Positions 19,092-27,742 of a stretch of 37,534 bases of DNA are shown piece after piece (position 1 is the first letter of the stretch; the number at the start of each line of letters is the position of its first letter). Below the pieces are notes generated by a model. That model was not told where the DNA came from. It saw only the letters and a program-made list of their open reading frames with translations, and did no database searches. The translations under genes and the position numbers were made by a program. The DNA lies in assembly GCA_004347865.1 (NCBI GenBank), contig QNUZ01000003.1, positions 1 to 37,534 on the forward strand, written 5' to 3'. This DNA comes from Archaeoglobi archaeon (lineage in GTDB: Archaea > Halobacteriota > Archaeoglobi > Archaeoglobales > Archaeoglobaceae).

Positions 19092-21701
19092 ATGCTCCAG
19101 ATTGACGGGAGGCTTGAAAAGGCTTTGAAAGCCGTCGGGATAGAGAAGCTTACGGATCTTCAGAAAAGGGCTTTTGAGGTAGTGTTATCTGGGAATAATG
19201 CGCTGATAGTGGCCCCTACAGGGAGTGGAAAGACCGAGGCTGCAATGATACCCGTTTTCCAGAAGCTGCTTCAGGAAAAAAGGCAGGGTATTAGAGTTCT
19301 ATACATAACCCCTCTCCGGGCTTTGAACAGGGATATGTTCCGGAGAATGAGCAAGATTGCGGAAATTTTGGACATTACAATCGATGTTAGGCATGGGGAT
19401 ACGAAGGAGAGCGAAAGAGCTAGGCAGAGCAAAAAACCTCCTGAAATTCTAATCACAACTCCTGAGACCTTTCAGCTACTTTTTCTTGGAAGAAGGCTAA
19501 AGAACGCGCTGAAAAACGTCCAATTTGTGATAGTAGACGAGATTCACGAGCTTGTGGACAGCGAAAGAGGTGTTCAGCTTTTTGTCGGGATCGAAAGATT
19601 GAGAGAAATTGTGGAATTTCAGATAATAGCCCTTTCTGCAACTGTTGGAGATCCGAAAAAACTCTCTGAAGTAATCGGTGGGGCCGAAATAGTTTCTGGA
19701 GATCTAGACAAAGAATACGAGATCAAAATAATTTCCTCCAACGACGAGCTCTCACTTATTAAGGATCTCGTGGAAAAGCACCGTTCGACCTTGATCTTCG
19801 TGAACACTAGGCAAACGGCCGAAGTTCTAGGTGTGCACTTAAAGAAGCTGATAAGCGCCGAAGTCCACCATGGGAGCCTTTCGAGGGAAGCAAGGGTTTC
19901 GGCTGAAGAAGATTTTGCGTCCGGAAAGCTGAAGGCTCTGATCTGCACGTCTTCAATGGAGCTCGGTATTGATATAGGGCACGTAGATTCGGTGATTCAG
20001 TACAGCAGCCCAAGACAGGCTGTGCGGCTTATACAGAGAGTTGGTAGGAGTGGACACGGACTTGGAAGGAAATCAACAGGTTACATTGTCGCAAACACGT
20101 TCGATGACATTCTCGAATCTGTTGCAATAATAAAAAGGGCAAATTCGGGTCTTTTGGAAGAACTGGAGCTTCACGAAAAAAGCCTGGACACCCTTGCAAA
20201 TCAAATTTGTGCTATTGCCATCGAATATGGTCGGATAGAAGTCGAAAAAGCCTATGAGATCGTCAGAAGATGTTATTTTTACCGAAATTTGAGTTTTGAG
20301 GAATTTTGTGAGATATGCCAGTATTTGGGTGATATTTGGAGGATTTTCTATGATGGGAAGGAGATATCTTCGAGAAGGAGAACAAGAAGATACTTTTACG
20401 ACAACATCTCGATGATAATGGACGAGAAAAGCTACAGAGTTGTCGATATAACTTCTGGCCAGACAATTGGTAGTCTTGATGAGAGCTTCCTTTCAACCTT
20501 TAGCGGGGAAGTTTTTGCGATGAAGGGGGAATTATGGAGAGTTTTGAGCGTGGAGGACGTTGTTAAAGTAGAGCCGGTTGTTGCGGAAGGTGAAGTGCCC
20601 TCTTGGGTTGGTGAGGAAATACCAGTTCCATTTGAAGTTGCCCAGCTGGTTGGAAAGCTGAGAGGGGAGATAGCCGAGGGTAAGATTGGTCTGAAGGAGC
20701 TAAAAGAATACGTAAACGAAGAGGGCGCGATTAGGGTTTTAGAAAAGATAGAGGAACAAAAAAAGGAGTTTAAGGTTCCCACTGACGCACACGTAGTCAT
20801 AGACGGGTCCAGCAGAGATACTGTAGTGAATGTCTGCTTTGGACACAAGGCTAACGAAGCCATCGGAAGAATACTAGCTTTACTTCTTTCTCTGAGGAAG
20901 GGGACGAATGTCTCCGTAGAGATCGATCCCTATCGCATAAAGCTATCTCCTGCAAGCCCTGAGGAGGTAAGGGATGCAATTCTGAGCGTTGATCCAGGCG
21001 AGGTCGAAAGCCTTGCTGAGAGGGCAATCGTTGATACAAGGCTAATGCAGTGGAAAGTCGTGAAAGCTGCAAGAAAGTTCGGGCTTTTTGATAAGGATGA
21101 AGAACTGGCAAGAATAAATCTTAGAACACTAATTGTGAAGCTTAGGGATACTCCTGTTTACAGGGAGGCTCTCAGAGAGATATTCTTGGAAAAAATGGAT
21201 TTGGAGAAAGCCAAGCTCTTCTTCGATAAGTTTGGGAGGGGGATAACCTTTAGCGTTTACAAGAAATTTACTCCTATAAGTCTCGAAAGCAGAGATAAGG
21301 TTCCCGACGTACTAACCACAAAACCAAGCAGAGCAATTTTGAAGGCTTTTATTGAGAGGCTAAAGGTGGAAATCTGCAGGGTTTACTGCGTTAACTGTGG
21401 TGCGAGCTATCGTGAAATTGCGGGCAATCTGACACTAAGATGCTTAAAATGTGGTAGCAGCATGATAGCAGTTTTAAGCGACAGAAAGAACTACGAGCCA
21501 AAGAAGGACGATCTTTTCAATATAGCAAATCTCGTGAGGAACTACGGCATGAGAGGAGTTTATGCTATGCTCACATATGGCATAGGATTTAAAACTGCTA
21601 AAAAAGTTCTTTCAGGTTATTATACAACGGAGGAAGATTTCTTTAAAGCTTTGCTTGAAGCAGAAAGGAATTACGTGAGGACAAGGAAATTCTGGGATTG
21701 A
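19092..21701 (+). CDS. Lhr-like superfamily 2 DNA helicase with C-terminal zinc-ribbon segment
   Basis: APTGSGKTEAAMIP, VDEIHELVDSERGVQL, ALSATVG, VNTRQTAEVL, HHGSLSREAR, QRVGRSGHGLGRKSTG; CVNCGASYREIAGNLTLRCLKCGS. ORF may start at TTG 19083. Confidence 0.92.
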   Translation: MLQIDGRLEKALKAVGIEKLTDLQKRAFEVVLSGNNALIVAPTGSGKTEAAMIPVFQKLLQEKRQGIRVLYITPLRALNRDMFRRMSKIAEILDITIDVRHGDTKESERARQSKKPPEILITTPETFQLLFLGRRLKNALKNVQFVIVDEIHELVDSERGVQLFVGIERLREIVEFQIIALSATVGDPKKLSEVIGGAEIVSGDLDKEYEIKIISSNDELSLIKDLVEKHRSTLIFVNTRQTAEVLGVHLKKLISAEVHHGSLSREARVSAEEDFASGKLKALICTSSMELGIDIGHVDSVIQYSSPRQAVRLIQRVGRSGHGLGRKSTGYIVANTFDDILESVAIIKRANSGLLEELELHEKSLDTLANQICAIAIEYGRIEVEKAYEIVRRCYFYRNLSFEEFCEICQYLGDIWRIFYDGKEISSRRRTRRYFYDNISMIMDEKSYRVVDITSGQTIGSLDESFLSTFSGEVFAMKGELWRVLSVEDVVKVEPVVAEGEVPSWVGEEIPVPFEVAQLVGKLRGEIAEGKIGLKELKEYVNEEGAIRVLEKIEEQKKEFKVPTDAHVVIDGSSRDTVVNVCFGHKANEAIGRILALLLSLRKGTNVSVEIDPYRIKLSPASPEEVRDAILSVDPGEVESLAERAIVDTRLMQWKVVKAARKFGLFDKDEELARINLRTLIVKLRDTPVYREALREIFLEKMDLEKAKLFFDKFGRGITFSVYKKFTPISLESRDKVPDVLTTKPSRAILKAFIERLKVEICRVYCVNCGASYREIAGNLTLRCLKCGSSMIAVLSDRKNYEPKKDDLFNIANLVRNYGMRGVYAMLTYGIGFKTAKKVLSGYYTTEEDFFKALLEAERNYVRTRKFWD

Positions 21702-22016
21702 TCAAAGACCCAGCTCTTTTTTAAGATCCTCAATTTCCTTTTCAAGTTTTTCTATCTCAATTAGCGGAAACTCCTTTTCCTTTACGTTTGCGAGCTTCCA
21801 GAACAATCTTGCAATTATGGGCATCGTTTTACCCACATATCCCGGGGCGTATGGAAGCAGTTTTGAAGCCAAATCTCCAAGTTTCTCGCATTGCTCTCTG
21901 CTTAAGCTGTCAAGTTTAAGACTAGCTTCTCCAAGAATCGAGATTGCTGAACCTACTATTCTTTCCCGCATCGCATAGAACCTTGCGGATTCACTGGTTA
22001 TTCTGTGGACACCCAT
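21702..22016 (-). CDS. Uncharacterised 104-aa predicted helical protein
   Basis: Intact ORF filling the gap between Lhr and the PAS gene; C-terminal coiled-coil-like LIEIEKLEKEIEDLKKELGL. Confidence 0.6.
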   Translation of the reverse strand: MGVHRITSESARFYAMRERIVGSAISILGEASLKLDSLSREQCEKLGDLASKLLPYAPGYVGKTMPIIARLFWKLANVKEKEFPLIEIEKLEKEIEDLKKELGL

Positions 22017-22117
22017 CTGATCACCGATATGAAATTTCGCTGGATGGTATAAATATCTTTTTAGGAGAGGATATAGAGATTAAATTCATCAATTTCGACG
22101 CATAATTATGATATCGA

Positions 22118-22131
22118 AAAATTTAAATTAG
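22118..22131 (+). promoter_or_regulatory. TATA-like element for the PAS gene
   Basis: aaaaatttaaatta about 20-33 nt upstream of ATG 22151. Confidence 0.4.
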
Positions 22132-22150
22132 TTAAAGGATACTATTTAAC

Positions 22151-23164
22151 ATGTTCGATCTCGATCCCTCAACCTCTAGGGATTTACTGGAAAATTCCAT
22201 GAGCGGTTTGGTCATCGTAAACCGTGATCTGGAAATCGAATATGTCAATAACATGTTCTGCAGTATGTGTGGATATTCGAGGGATGAGCTTTACAATAGA
22301 AATGTTTTGAGTTTGGTTTATGAGGAGGATGTTGAAAAGATTAGGGAAGATGTAAACATGGTCCTTAATGGGGAATGGGCGTTTGAGGAGCTCAGATACA
22401 AGACAAAACTCGGTGAGGTTCGGTGGGTTTCGGCACTTATAAGACCGATAAAAAAAGACGGCGAAACTTACATTGTTGGAAGCTTGACGGATATCACTGG
22501 GATGAAGGAGTTGAATATGAAGCTGGAGGAAAGCGAGGCGTTTTACAGGGAGCTAATAGAAGGCTCTGCAGCTCCAATGTACATCGTTCAGAATGGTAGA
22601 TTCGTTTTTATTAACCAGATGGTTGAGGAGCTTGTGGGATACAAAAGGGAAGAGCTTTTCCAGATGAACCCGTTTGATCTGGTTCACCCGGCTGACAGGG
22701 AGATGGTTTTCAGAAGATACTTTGAGAGGGAGCAGGGTTTGAGAAATCCTGAAACTTATAGTTTTAGAGTACTCGGAAAGGATAGAGTCGGTTGGTTCAC
22801 AATGGTTTCGAGGAGGATAATGTATAGGGGAGAACCCGCGGTTTACGTTACGGGATTTGAATCCACAGAGATTTTTACACTTAATGAGGAGCTCAAAAGG
22901 ACCAACGAGATTTTAAAAAATGTAATTAGCAGGTTGAAGGAAAATATAAATGCGATGGCAACCCTTGTTGACAAAATAAGGAATCCCCTGTCGGCATTGC
23001 TTGGATATGCCGAACTATTCGGAGAAGAAGAAGTTAAAAGCAAAATATTTGAGCAGGTTAAGAGAATAAACGAGATAGTCTCTAAAATCGATCAGGAATG
23101 GTTAAGTTCCGAAAAAACGGTAGATAAACTTATAGAAATCGGAAAATCAGTTGGAATCATCTGA
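22151..23164 (+). CDS. Two-PAS-domain sensor protein with an H-box-like segment lacking His and no HATPase domain
   Basis: PAS repeats (SGLVIVNRDLEIEYVNNMFCSMCGYSRDEL; APMYIVQNGRFVFINQMVEELVGYKREEL) then LVDKIRNPLSALLGYAELFG. Confidence 0.88.
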   Translation: MFDLDPSTSRDLLENSMSGLVIVNRDLEIEYVNNMFCSMCGYSRDELYNRNVLSLVYEEDVEKIREDVNMVLNGEWAFEELRYKTKLGEVRWVSALIRPIKKDGETYIVGSLTDITGMKELNMKLEESEAFYRELIEGSAAPMYIVQNGRFVFINQMVEELVGYKREELFQMNPFDLVHPADREMVFRRYFEREQGLRNPETYSFRVLGKDRVGWFTMVSRRIMYRGEPAVYVTGFESTEIFTLNEELKRTNEILKNVISRLKENINAMATLVDKIRNPLSALLGYAELFGEEEVKSKIFEQVKRINEIVSKIDQEWLSSEKTVDKLIEIGKSVGII

Positions 23165-23262
23165 ATGTATCCAAATGGGTATTTTTGAGCTAAAATCGAT
23201 GGAAAGATAGAGGCCTCATAAACTTTAACTACTTTAACTCGTGAGTATTTTAGTGACTAAAC

Positions 23263-23344
23263 GCGGGGGTTGCCGAGCGGAAAAGGCGCAGGGCTTAAGA
23301 CCCTGTCCCGTAGGGGTCCGCGGGTTCGAATCCCGCCCCCCGCA
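23263..23344 (+). tRNA. tRNA-Leu (anticodon TAA)
   Basis: Acceptor GCGGGGG/CCCCCGC, anticodon arm CAGGG-CTTAAGA-CCCTG, long variable arm, T arm GCGGG-TTCGAAT-CCCGC. Confidence 0.95.
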
Positions 23345-23388
23345 TGCTGCGTCAATAATTGCGAATTCTATTTCTTCCCAGGCTCTTC

Positions 23389-23619
23389 TAAGCAACATCA
23401 GATAGTAGTCTATATCGAAGCTTCCGAAATTCCTAACCTTTTTATAAAAATGGGTGCCCAGAAAATCCGAAAAATCCAGGGCTTTAGCTCTGGGATGAAT
23501 GGGCAAGCGAGTTTTTCTGCGTAAATCCTGTCTTCTTTCTTCAAAACCTTTGCTGTCTTTTCCCATCTCTCAGCAATCTTCTTAACCTCCATCCGCACGC
23601 TTGGAATCGTTCTGCCCAT
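23389..23619 (-). pseudogene. Small 'MGRT' protein (DUF8156-like) gene interrupted by a hairpin insertion and frameshifted
   Basis: N-terminal half MGRTIPSVRMEVKKIAERWEKTAKVLKKEDRIYAEKLA runs into the 23441-23516 hairpin; a plausible C-terminal half VRNFGSFDIDYYLMLLRRAWEEIEFAIIDAA resumes in another frame after it. Confidence 0.5.
23441..23516 (+). repeat. IS200/IS605-like end (PATE/solo right end) hairpin, copy A
   Basis: ttataaaaatgggtgcccagaaaa...ccagggctttagctctgggatgaatgggcaagc; inner stem CCAGgGC/GCtCTGG and outer GCCCA/TGGGC. Shares its first 24 nt with 37284-37307. Confidence 0.65.
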
Positions 23620-23629
23620 AAAATCATCT

Positions 23630-24178
23630 CTAAAAAGCTTCTAGGGTGAACTGGGCATTCTTCGGGCAGAAAAGCTGTCTAACTCCGTCGTAACTCACGT
23701 CTGAGATATAATATCCGTTTGCCTCTCTCTCGACGTAAACGTACCTGTCAGCCATCTTTGTGATGAGCTCGAAAACCCTATCCCTGCAGCAGGAGAAGTA
23801 AAAAACAGTCCTATCTCTTCCAAGCTGTCTGAGGAGCATAACTAGATCCTCGAAGGTCGGGAAATCGCATTCTTCGAACAGCAAAGCATCGTGTCCAACG
23901 AGAATGACTTCTTCATGGCTATCGAGGAGAATTTCGATTAGCTGATTAACGGTGAACGCCCGACGAATGTTCAAATTTCTTTTCACTTTCTAGGCAACTT
24001 TGGATCTGTTGCCAGCTATGTAGAGAGCTGAAATCGCTCTATGGTCGTCTAAAGCTCTTCTGCATATCTCTCTGGAGCCGCAGATTACGTTAAAACCTCC
24101 CTCTATTTCAATCGAGAGTATCTCGATCAGGGAGTCTACCCTCTGTAAGCGAATAAGAACTTCGACCCCTGCTTGCAA
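23630..24178 (-). pseudogene. RecA/KaiC-superfamily-like protein without canonical Walker A, split by an in-frame TAG at 23990-23992
   Basis: ORFs 23990..24178 and 23630..23986 are in the same frame (KVA*KVKRN). Joined product: ...GGFNVICGSREICRRALDDHRAISALYIAGN...EEVILVGHDALLFEE...DLVMLLRQLGRDRTVFYFSCCRDRVFELITKMADRYVYVER. Confidence 0.5.
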
Positions 24179-24257
24179 GTGCAGTTTGGTCTAACCTAAA
24201 AAATAGATACTCTGAATCATAAACCATCAGCGTCGATTTTGAAAATCTGGACCAAAG

Positions 24258-24330
24258 TGGGCTCGGCCGGATTCGAACCGGCGATCTCCGCCGTGTAAGG
24301 GCGGTGTCATAACCCCTAGACCACGAGCCC
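24258..24330 (-). tRNA. tRNA-Val (anticodon TAC)
   Basis: Minus strand GGGCTCGTGGTCTAGGGGTTATGACACCGCCCTTACACGGCGGAGATCGCCGGTTCGAATCCGGCCGAGCCCA forms a complete cloverleaf. Confidence 0.95.
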
Positions 24331-24385
24331 ATAATGAATTGAATTTTGGAATTTAAGAATTTTGTTCGTGGTGTAGGTTATCGGC

Positions 24386-24485
24386 TTTTGTGAGCTACTC
24401 CACGACTAAAGTCGGGAGCTTCTGGCGTAAAGCCTCTCCTCTTAACGCCGGGCCTCGCCTTTAAAAGGTGGAGCAGCTCACAAAA
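24386..24485. repeat. 100-bp inverted-repeat element with nested hairpins; candidate IS200/IS605-derived end or PATE
   Basis: Terminal arms TTTTGTGAGCTACTCCAC (24386-24403) and GTGGAGCAGCTCACAAAA (24468-24485) are inverted repeats matching 17/18; internal cgactaaagtcg and ggcgtaaag...cttaacgcc palindromes. Confidence 0.6.
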
Positions 24486-24543
24486 TTTAACCTCTAGGAT
24501 TTAATCGAAAATCTTAATTAGCCATTGATGTATAAGCAACATC

Positions 24544-24759
24544 ATGAAAAACATATTCATTAGAGATGAAGTTTACGAAAAATTGCTGAAACTCAAAAGA
24601 GGTAAGGAATCTTTCTCGGATGTCATCATGAGGCTTATTGAGGGAAGAACTGAAGTGGATGTGCTTGAGAAGTATGCTGGGAAACTTTCTGAGAGCGAAC
24701 TGTCTGATTTGGTGTCTGAGGAGAGAAAAAAGCTCAGGGTGAGGGATTTTGATAATTGA
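24544..24759 (+). CDS. vapB: VapB-type antitoxin
   Basis: MKNIFIRDEVYEKLLKLKRGKESFSDVIMRLIEG (archaeal ribbon-helix-helix-like antitoxin pattern); overlaps the downstream PIN gene. Confidence 0.88.
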   Translation: MKNIFIRDEVYEKLLKLKRGKESFSDVIMRLIEGRTEVDVLEKYAGKLSESELSDLVSEERKKLRVRDFDN

Positions 24760-25147
24760 CACGTCGGTTTTGTTGAGGATTTTAAGGGATAGAGGGTTTT
24801 TCGATAAAATCAAGACAAAAATCTCTGATTACAAAGTTACTTCGATAACGGCCTACGAACTGCTGAGAGCTGCCAGTTATCTTGAACTGAAGGGAAGCAG
24901 CAGGGAGCTGGAAATATTGGAAGATCTTCTTCGTGACACAGACATAATTCCATTTACGAGAGAGGATCTGAAATTCTCTGCCCGCATATGGGCTAAATTA
25001 AAGGAGAGGGGGATAGAAGTAAGTGATGCAGTAATAATGATCTCCGCAATCTGTTTGCGGAGTGAAGAGAAGCTGATAACACTTGAAAGAGATTTTAAAT
25101 ACATAAAGGAAATTTTCAAGGAATTGGACGTGGAAATTCTAGAATAG
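24749..25147 (+). CDS. vapC: VapC-type PIN-domain toxin
   Basis: MIIDTSVLLRILR...SITAYELLRAA...LKERGIEVSDAVIMISAICLRSEEKLITLERDFKYI. Confidence 0.92.
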   Translation: MIIDTSVLLRILRDRGFFDKIKTKISDYKVTSITAYELLRAASYLELKGSSRELEILEDLLRDTDIIPFTREDLKFSARIWAKLKERGIEVSDAVIMISAICLRSEEKLITLERDFKYIKEIFKELDVEILE

Positions 25148-25165
25148 GCTGTTCGGAATCGCAAA

Positions 25166-25219
25166 TTTTCAGCGGAAAAAGTTTTTATAACTGAAAACTC
25201 CGCCGTTTTATGGCGGAGT
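25166..25219 (+). promoter_or_regulatory. purE promoter with two nested dyads
   Basis: TATA-like gtttttataa (25181-25190) flanked by TTTTCAG (25166-25172)/CTGAAAA (25191-25197); downstream perfect dyad ACTCCGCC (25197-25204)/GGCGGAGT (25212-25219) over the first ATG. Confidence 0.55.
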
Positions 25220-25698
25220 CTATGAAAGCGGTAATCCTTATGGGCTCAAAAGCTGATTTAGAGTACGGAAAGGAGATAGCAGAGAAGCTAAAGCTTTTTG
25301 GAATCGAAAGCGAGCTGAGGGTGGCTTCTGCTCACAAAACGCCTGAATATGTACTGGAAATTATTAGGGGCTATGAGAAGGAAGATGTGATCTTCGTTAC
25401 TATAGCCGGCAGAAGCAATGCATTAAGCGGTTTTGTAGATGCGAACACGAGCAAGCCTGTTATAGCTTCCCCTCCCTACAGCGAAAAGTTCGCAGGGGCG
25501 GACATATTTTCAAGCATTAGGATGCCCTCGGGAGTTGCACCTATGCTTGTTCTCGAAGCCGAGAATACAGCTTTGGCTGTCGCAAAGATCTTCGCCATTA
25601 AGAGCGAAAATGTCAGATTAGCGGTTGAGGAGTATCAGAAGAAAAAGAAGGAGGAAATAGTAAAGGCCGACAGGGAGGTGACTCATGGGAAGCGTTAA
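25210..25698 (+). CDS. purE: Phosphoribosylaminoimidazole carboxylase catalytic subunit PurE
   Basis: VILMGSKADLEYGKEIAEKLKLFGIESELRVASAHKTPEYV...FVTIAGRSNALSGFVDANTSKPVIASPPYS...MPSGVAPMLVLEAENTALA. Possible alternative start ATG 25222. Confidence 0.93.
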   Translation: MAESMKAVILMGSKADLEYGKEIAEKLKLFGIESELRVASAHKTPEYVLEIIRGYEKEDVIFVTIAGRSNALSGFVDANTSKPVIASPPYSEKFAGADIFSSIRMPSGVAPMLVLEAENTALAVAKIFAIKSENVRLAVEEYQKKKKEEIVKADREVTHGKR

Positions 25699-26677
25699 AG
25701 ATTTAATCATCCTTAGAAACCCGGATGGCGGGCTTGGAGATGGAATTTTCGAATTCTCTAATCGCTACAGTGTTTTTGATTACGGGGAGATGCCAGACAA
25801 AATCGAGGGAAAGGGGGCATCTCTTTGCCTTATCTCGGCCCATTTCTTTGAAAAGATTGAGGAGTCTGGAATAAAAACGCATTATTTGGGCTTAATTGAG
25901 AATGATAGGGTTAAAAGGCTCGAAGAACTCGAGTCAGCGACGAATAAAATGAGGGTTAAGCTTGTCCGAGTTCTGAGACCTTCGGGAAGGGATTATTCGA
26001 TCTTTGGCAAAGAAAGGGCAAACTTCTTGATACCGCTTGAAATCATATACAGAAACAAGATTCCTGAAGGTTCTTCTCTGCTAAGGAGGGTTGCAAGTGG
26101 TGAGGTTAAGCCTGAGGATTTCGGTCTTAAGGAAATAAAGCCGAACATGAAGCTTGAAAGGCCAATAGTGGACTTCAGCACGAAGCTCGAAGACGTTGAT
26201 AGATATTTAAGCTACGAGGAGGCGAAGAAGATCGCCTCACTCAGCGATGAGGAATTCGAGAGGCTTAAGGAGATCGTGCTCAAGGTTGATGACATCATCA
26301 CAGCCGAAGTCTCAAGGATAGGCTTGGAGAATGAGGATGGAAAAATAGAGCTCGCATTCGATGAAAAAAGGAGATTTATGGTCGTGGACGCTGTTGGAAC
26401 CCCTGATGAATGCAGGTTCAGTTTCGAGGGATTTGAAGTTAGCAAGGAGTTTCTCAGAATATACTACCGAAAGACTGAGTGGTATGAGAGAATAAAGGCA
26501 TTCAAGGGGAGGGAAAACTGGCGCGAGATAGTTGGCCCCCCTCCCAAGCTCGATCCTGAAGTTAAGGAGGCCGTTTCCAAGCTGTACATGTCCCTCTGCA
26601 ACGAGATAACCGGAAGGAAGTTCTTCGACGCTCCCAGGATTAGTTCAGTCGTTAAGAGGCTGAGGGAGCTTTTATGA
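25685..26677 (+). CDS. purC: Phosphoribosylaminoimidazole-succinocarboxamide synthase PurC
   Basis: NPDGGLGDGIFEFSNRYSVFDYGEMPDKIEGKGASLCLISAHFFEKIEESGIKTHYLG; ANFLIPLEIIYRNKIPEGSSLLRR. Confidence 0.92.
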   Translation: MGSVKDLIILRNPDGGLGDGIFEFSNRYSVFDYGEMPDKIEGKGASLCLISAHFFEKIEESGIKTHYLGLIENDRVKRLEELESATNKMRVKLVRVLRPSGRDYSIFGKERANFLIPLEIIYRNKIPEGSSLLRRVASGEVKPEDFGLKEIKPNMKLERPIVDFSTKLEDVDRYLSYEEAKKIASLSDEEFERLKEIVLKVDDIITAEVSRIGLENEDGKIELAFDEKRRFMVVDAVGTPDECRFSFEGFEVSKEFLRIYYRKTEWYERIKAFKGRENWREIVGPPPKLDPEVKEAVSKLYMSLCNEITGRKFFDAPRISSVVKRLRELL

Positions 26678-27741
26678 AGGCTGCGTTGGCTTTGGAGGAT
26701 GGAACTTATCTGGAAGGAGAGGCTTTTGGAGCCGAAAAAACCGCATTGGGGGAGATCGTATTCTGCACTTCGATGACTGGCTACGTTGAAGCCCTGACGG
26801 ATCCCAGCTACAAGGGTCAGATCCTGATGATGACATACCCGTTGATCGGCAATTATGGAGTTTGTAGAGAGGACTTTGAAAGCGATGGTGTAAAGGTAGA
26901 GGGCTTCGTGGTAAGAGAGCTTTGCAAAAGGCCCAGCAATTGGCGAAGCGAGATGAGCGTTGATGAACTGCTGAAGGAATACGGCGTCGTCGGCATCCAA
27001 GGGATTGATACAAGAATGCTGACGAAGAAGATCAGAATTTATGGTTCAATGAAGGCAGCAATAGGAGTTGGAGTTGAGAGGGAGAAGCTGATACGGATGG
27101 CGAGGGATCAGCCGTTCATCAGCGACATCGATTTGGTGGACAAGGTTTGTGTAAAGGAACCGAAAAGATTGGAGGCGAAGGGGAAATTCGAAGTAGTTCT
27201 GATCGACTGCGGGGTGAAGATGAGCATCGTAAGACAGCTTCTAAAAAGGGGAATAAATCTCACCCTCGTTCCCTACAATTATCCGGCTGATAAGATCTTG
27301 GAAATGAATCCAGATGGAGTTTTTATCTCAAATGGTCCCGGAGATCCTGCGAGGGTTAAGGAGACGATTGGGACCATAAGGAGGCTGATTGGAAAGCTTC
27401 CTATGGCGGGAATCTGTTTGGGGCACCAGCTCATGGCCCTAGCTTTTGGGGCAAAAACCTTCAAGCTTAAATTTGGTCACCATGGCAGCAATCAGCCGAC
27501 CAAGGATTTAGAAACTGGGAGGGTTTTCATATCGAGCCAGAACCACAATTTTGCTGTTGACGAAAAAACCCTGCCAAAGGGTTTTGAGGTTACGCAGATA
27601 AATCTGAACGACAGAACAGTTGAAGGGCTGAAGCATAACGAATTACCTATAATAACGGTTCAATACCATCCCGAAGCTGGTCCAGGGCCTCATGATACCT
27701 ATTTCTTCTTTGATCGCTTTTTGGACCTTTTGAGGGGTTGA
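26674..27741 (+). CDS. carA: Carbamoyl-phosphate synthase small subunit
   Basis: [92 protein letters not shown]. Confidence 0.98.
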   Translation: MKAALALEDGTYLEGEAFGAEKTALGEIVFCTSMTGYVEALTDPSYKGQILMMTYPLIGNYGVCREDFESDGVKVEGFVVRELCKRPSNWRSEMSVDELLKEYGVVGIQGIDTRMLTKKIRIYGSMKAAIGVGVEREKLIRMARDQPFISDIDLVDKVCVKEPKRLEAKGKFEVVLIDCGVKMSIVRQLLKRGINLTLVPYNYPADKILEMNPDGVFISNGPGDPARVKETIGTIRRLIGKLPMAGICLGHQLMALAFGAKTFKLKFGHHGSNQPTKDLETGRVFISSQNHNFAVDEKTLPKGFEVTQINLNDRTVEGLKHNELPIITVQYHPEAGPGPHDTYFFFDRFLDLLRG

Positions 27742-27742
27742 A

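Noticed and set aside
23234-23566. 110-aa minus-strand ORF ending GGRDSNPRTPTGQGLKPCAFSARQPPRL
   Set aside because: Most of it is antisense tRNA-Leu and the hairpin element; only the central VRNFGSFDIDYY...IIDAA part looks like protein, and that is treated as the broken MGRT gene.
24108-24332. 74-aa minus-strand ORF MGSWSRGYDTALTRRRSPVRIRPSP...
   Set aside because: It is a translation of the tRNA-Val gene plus flank; not protein coding.
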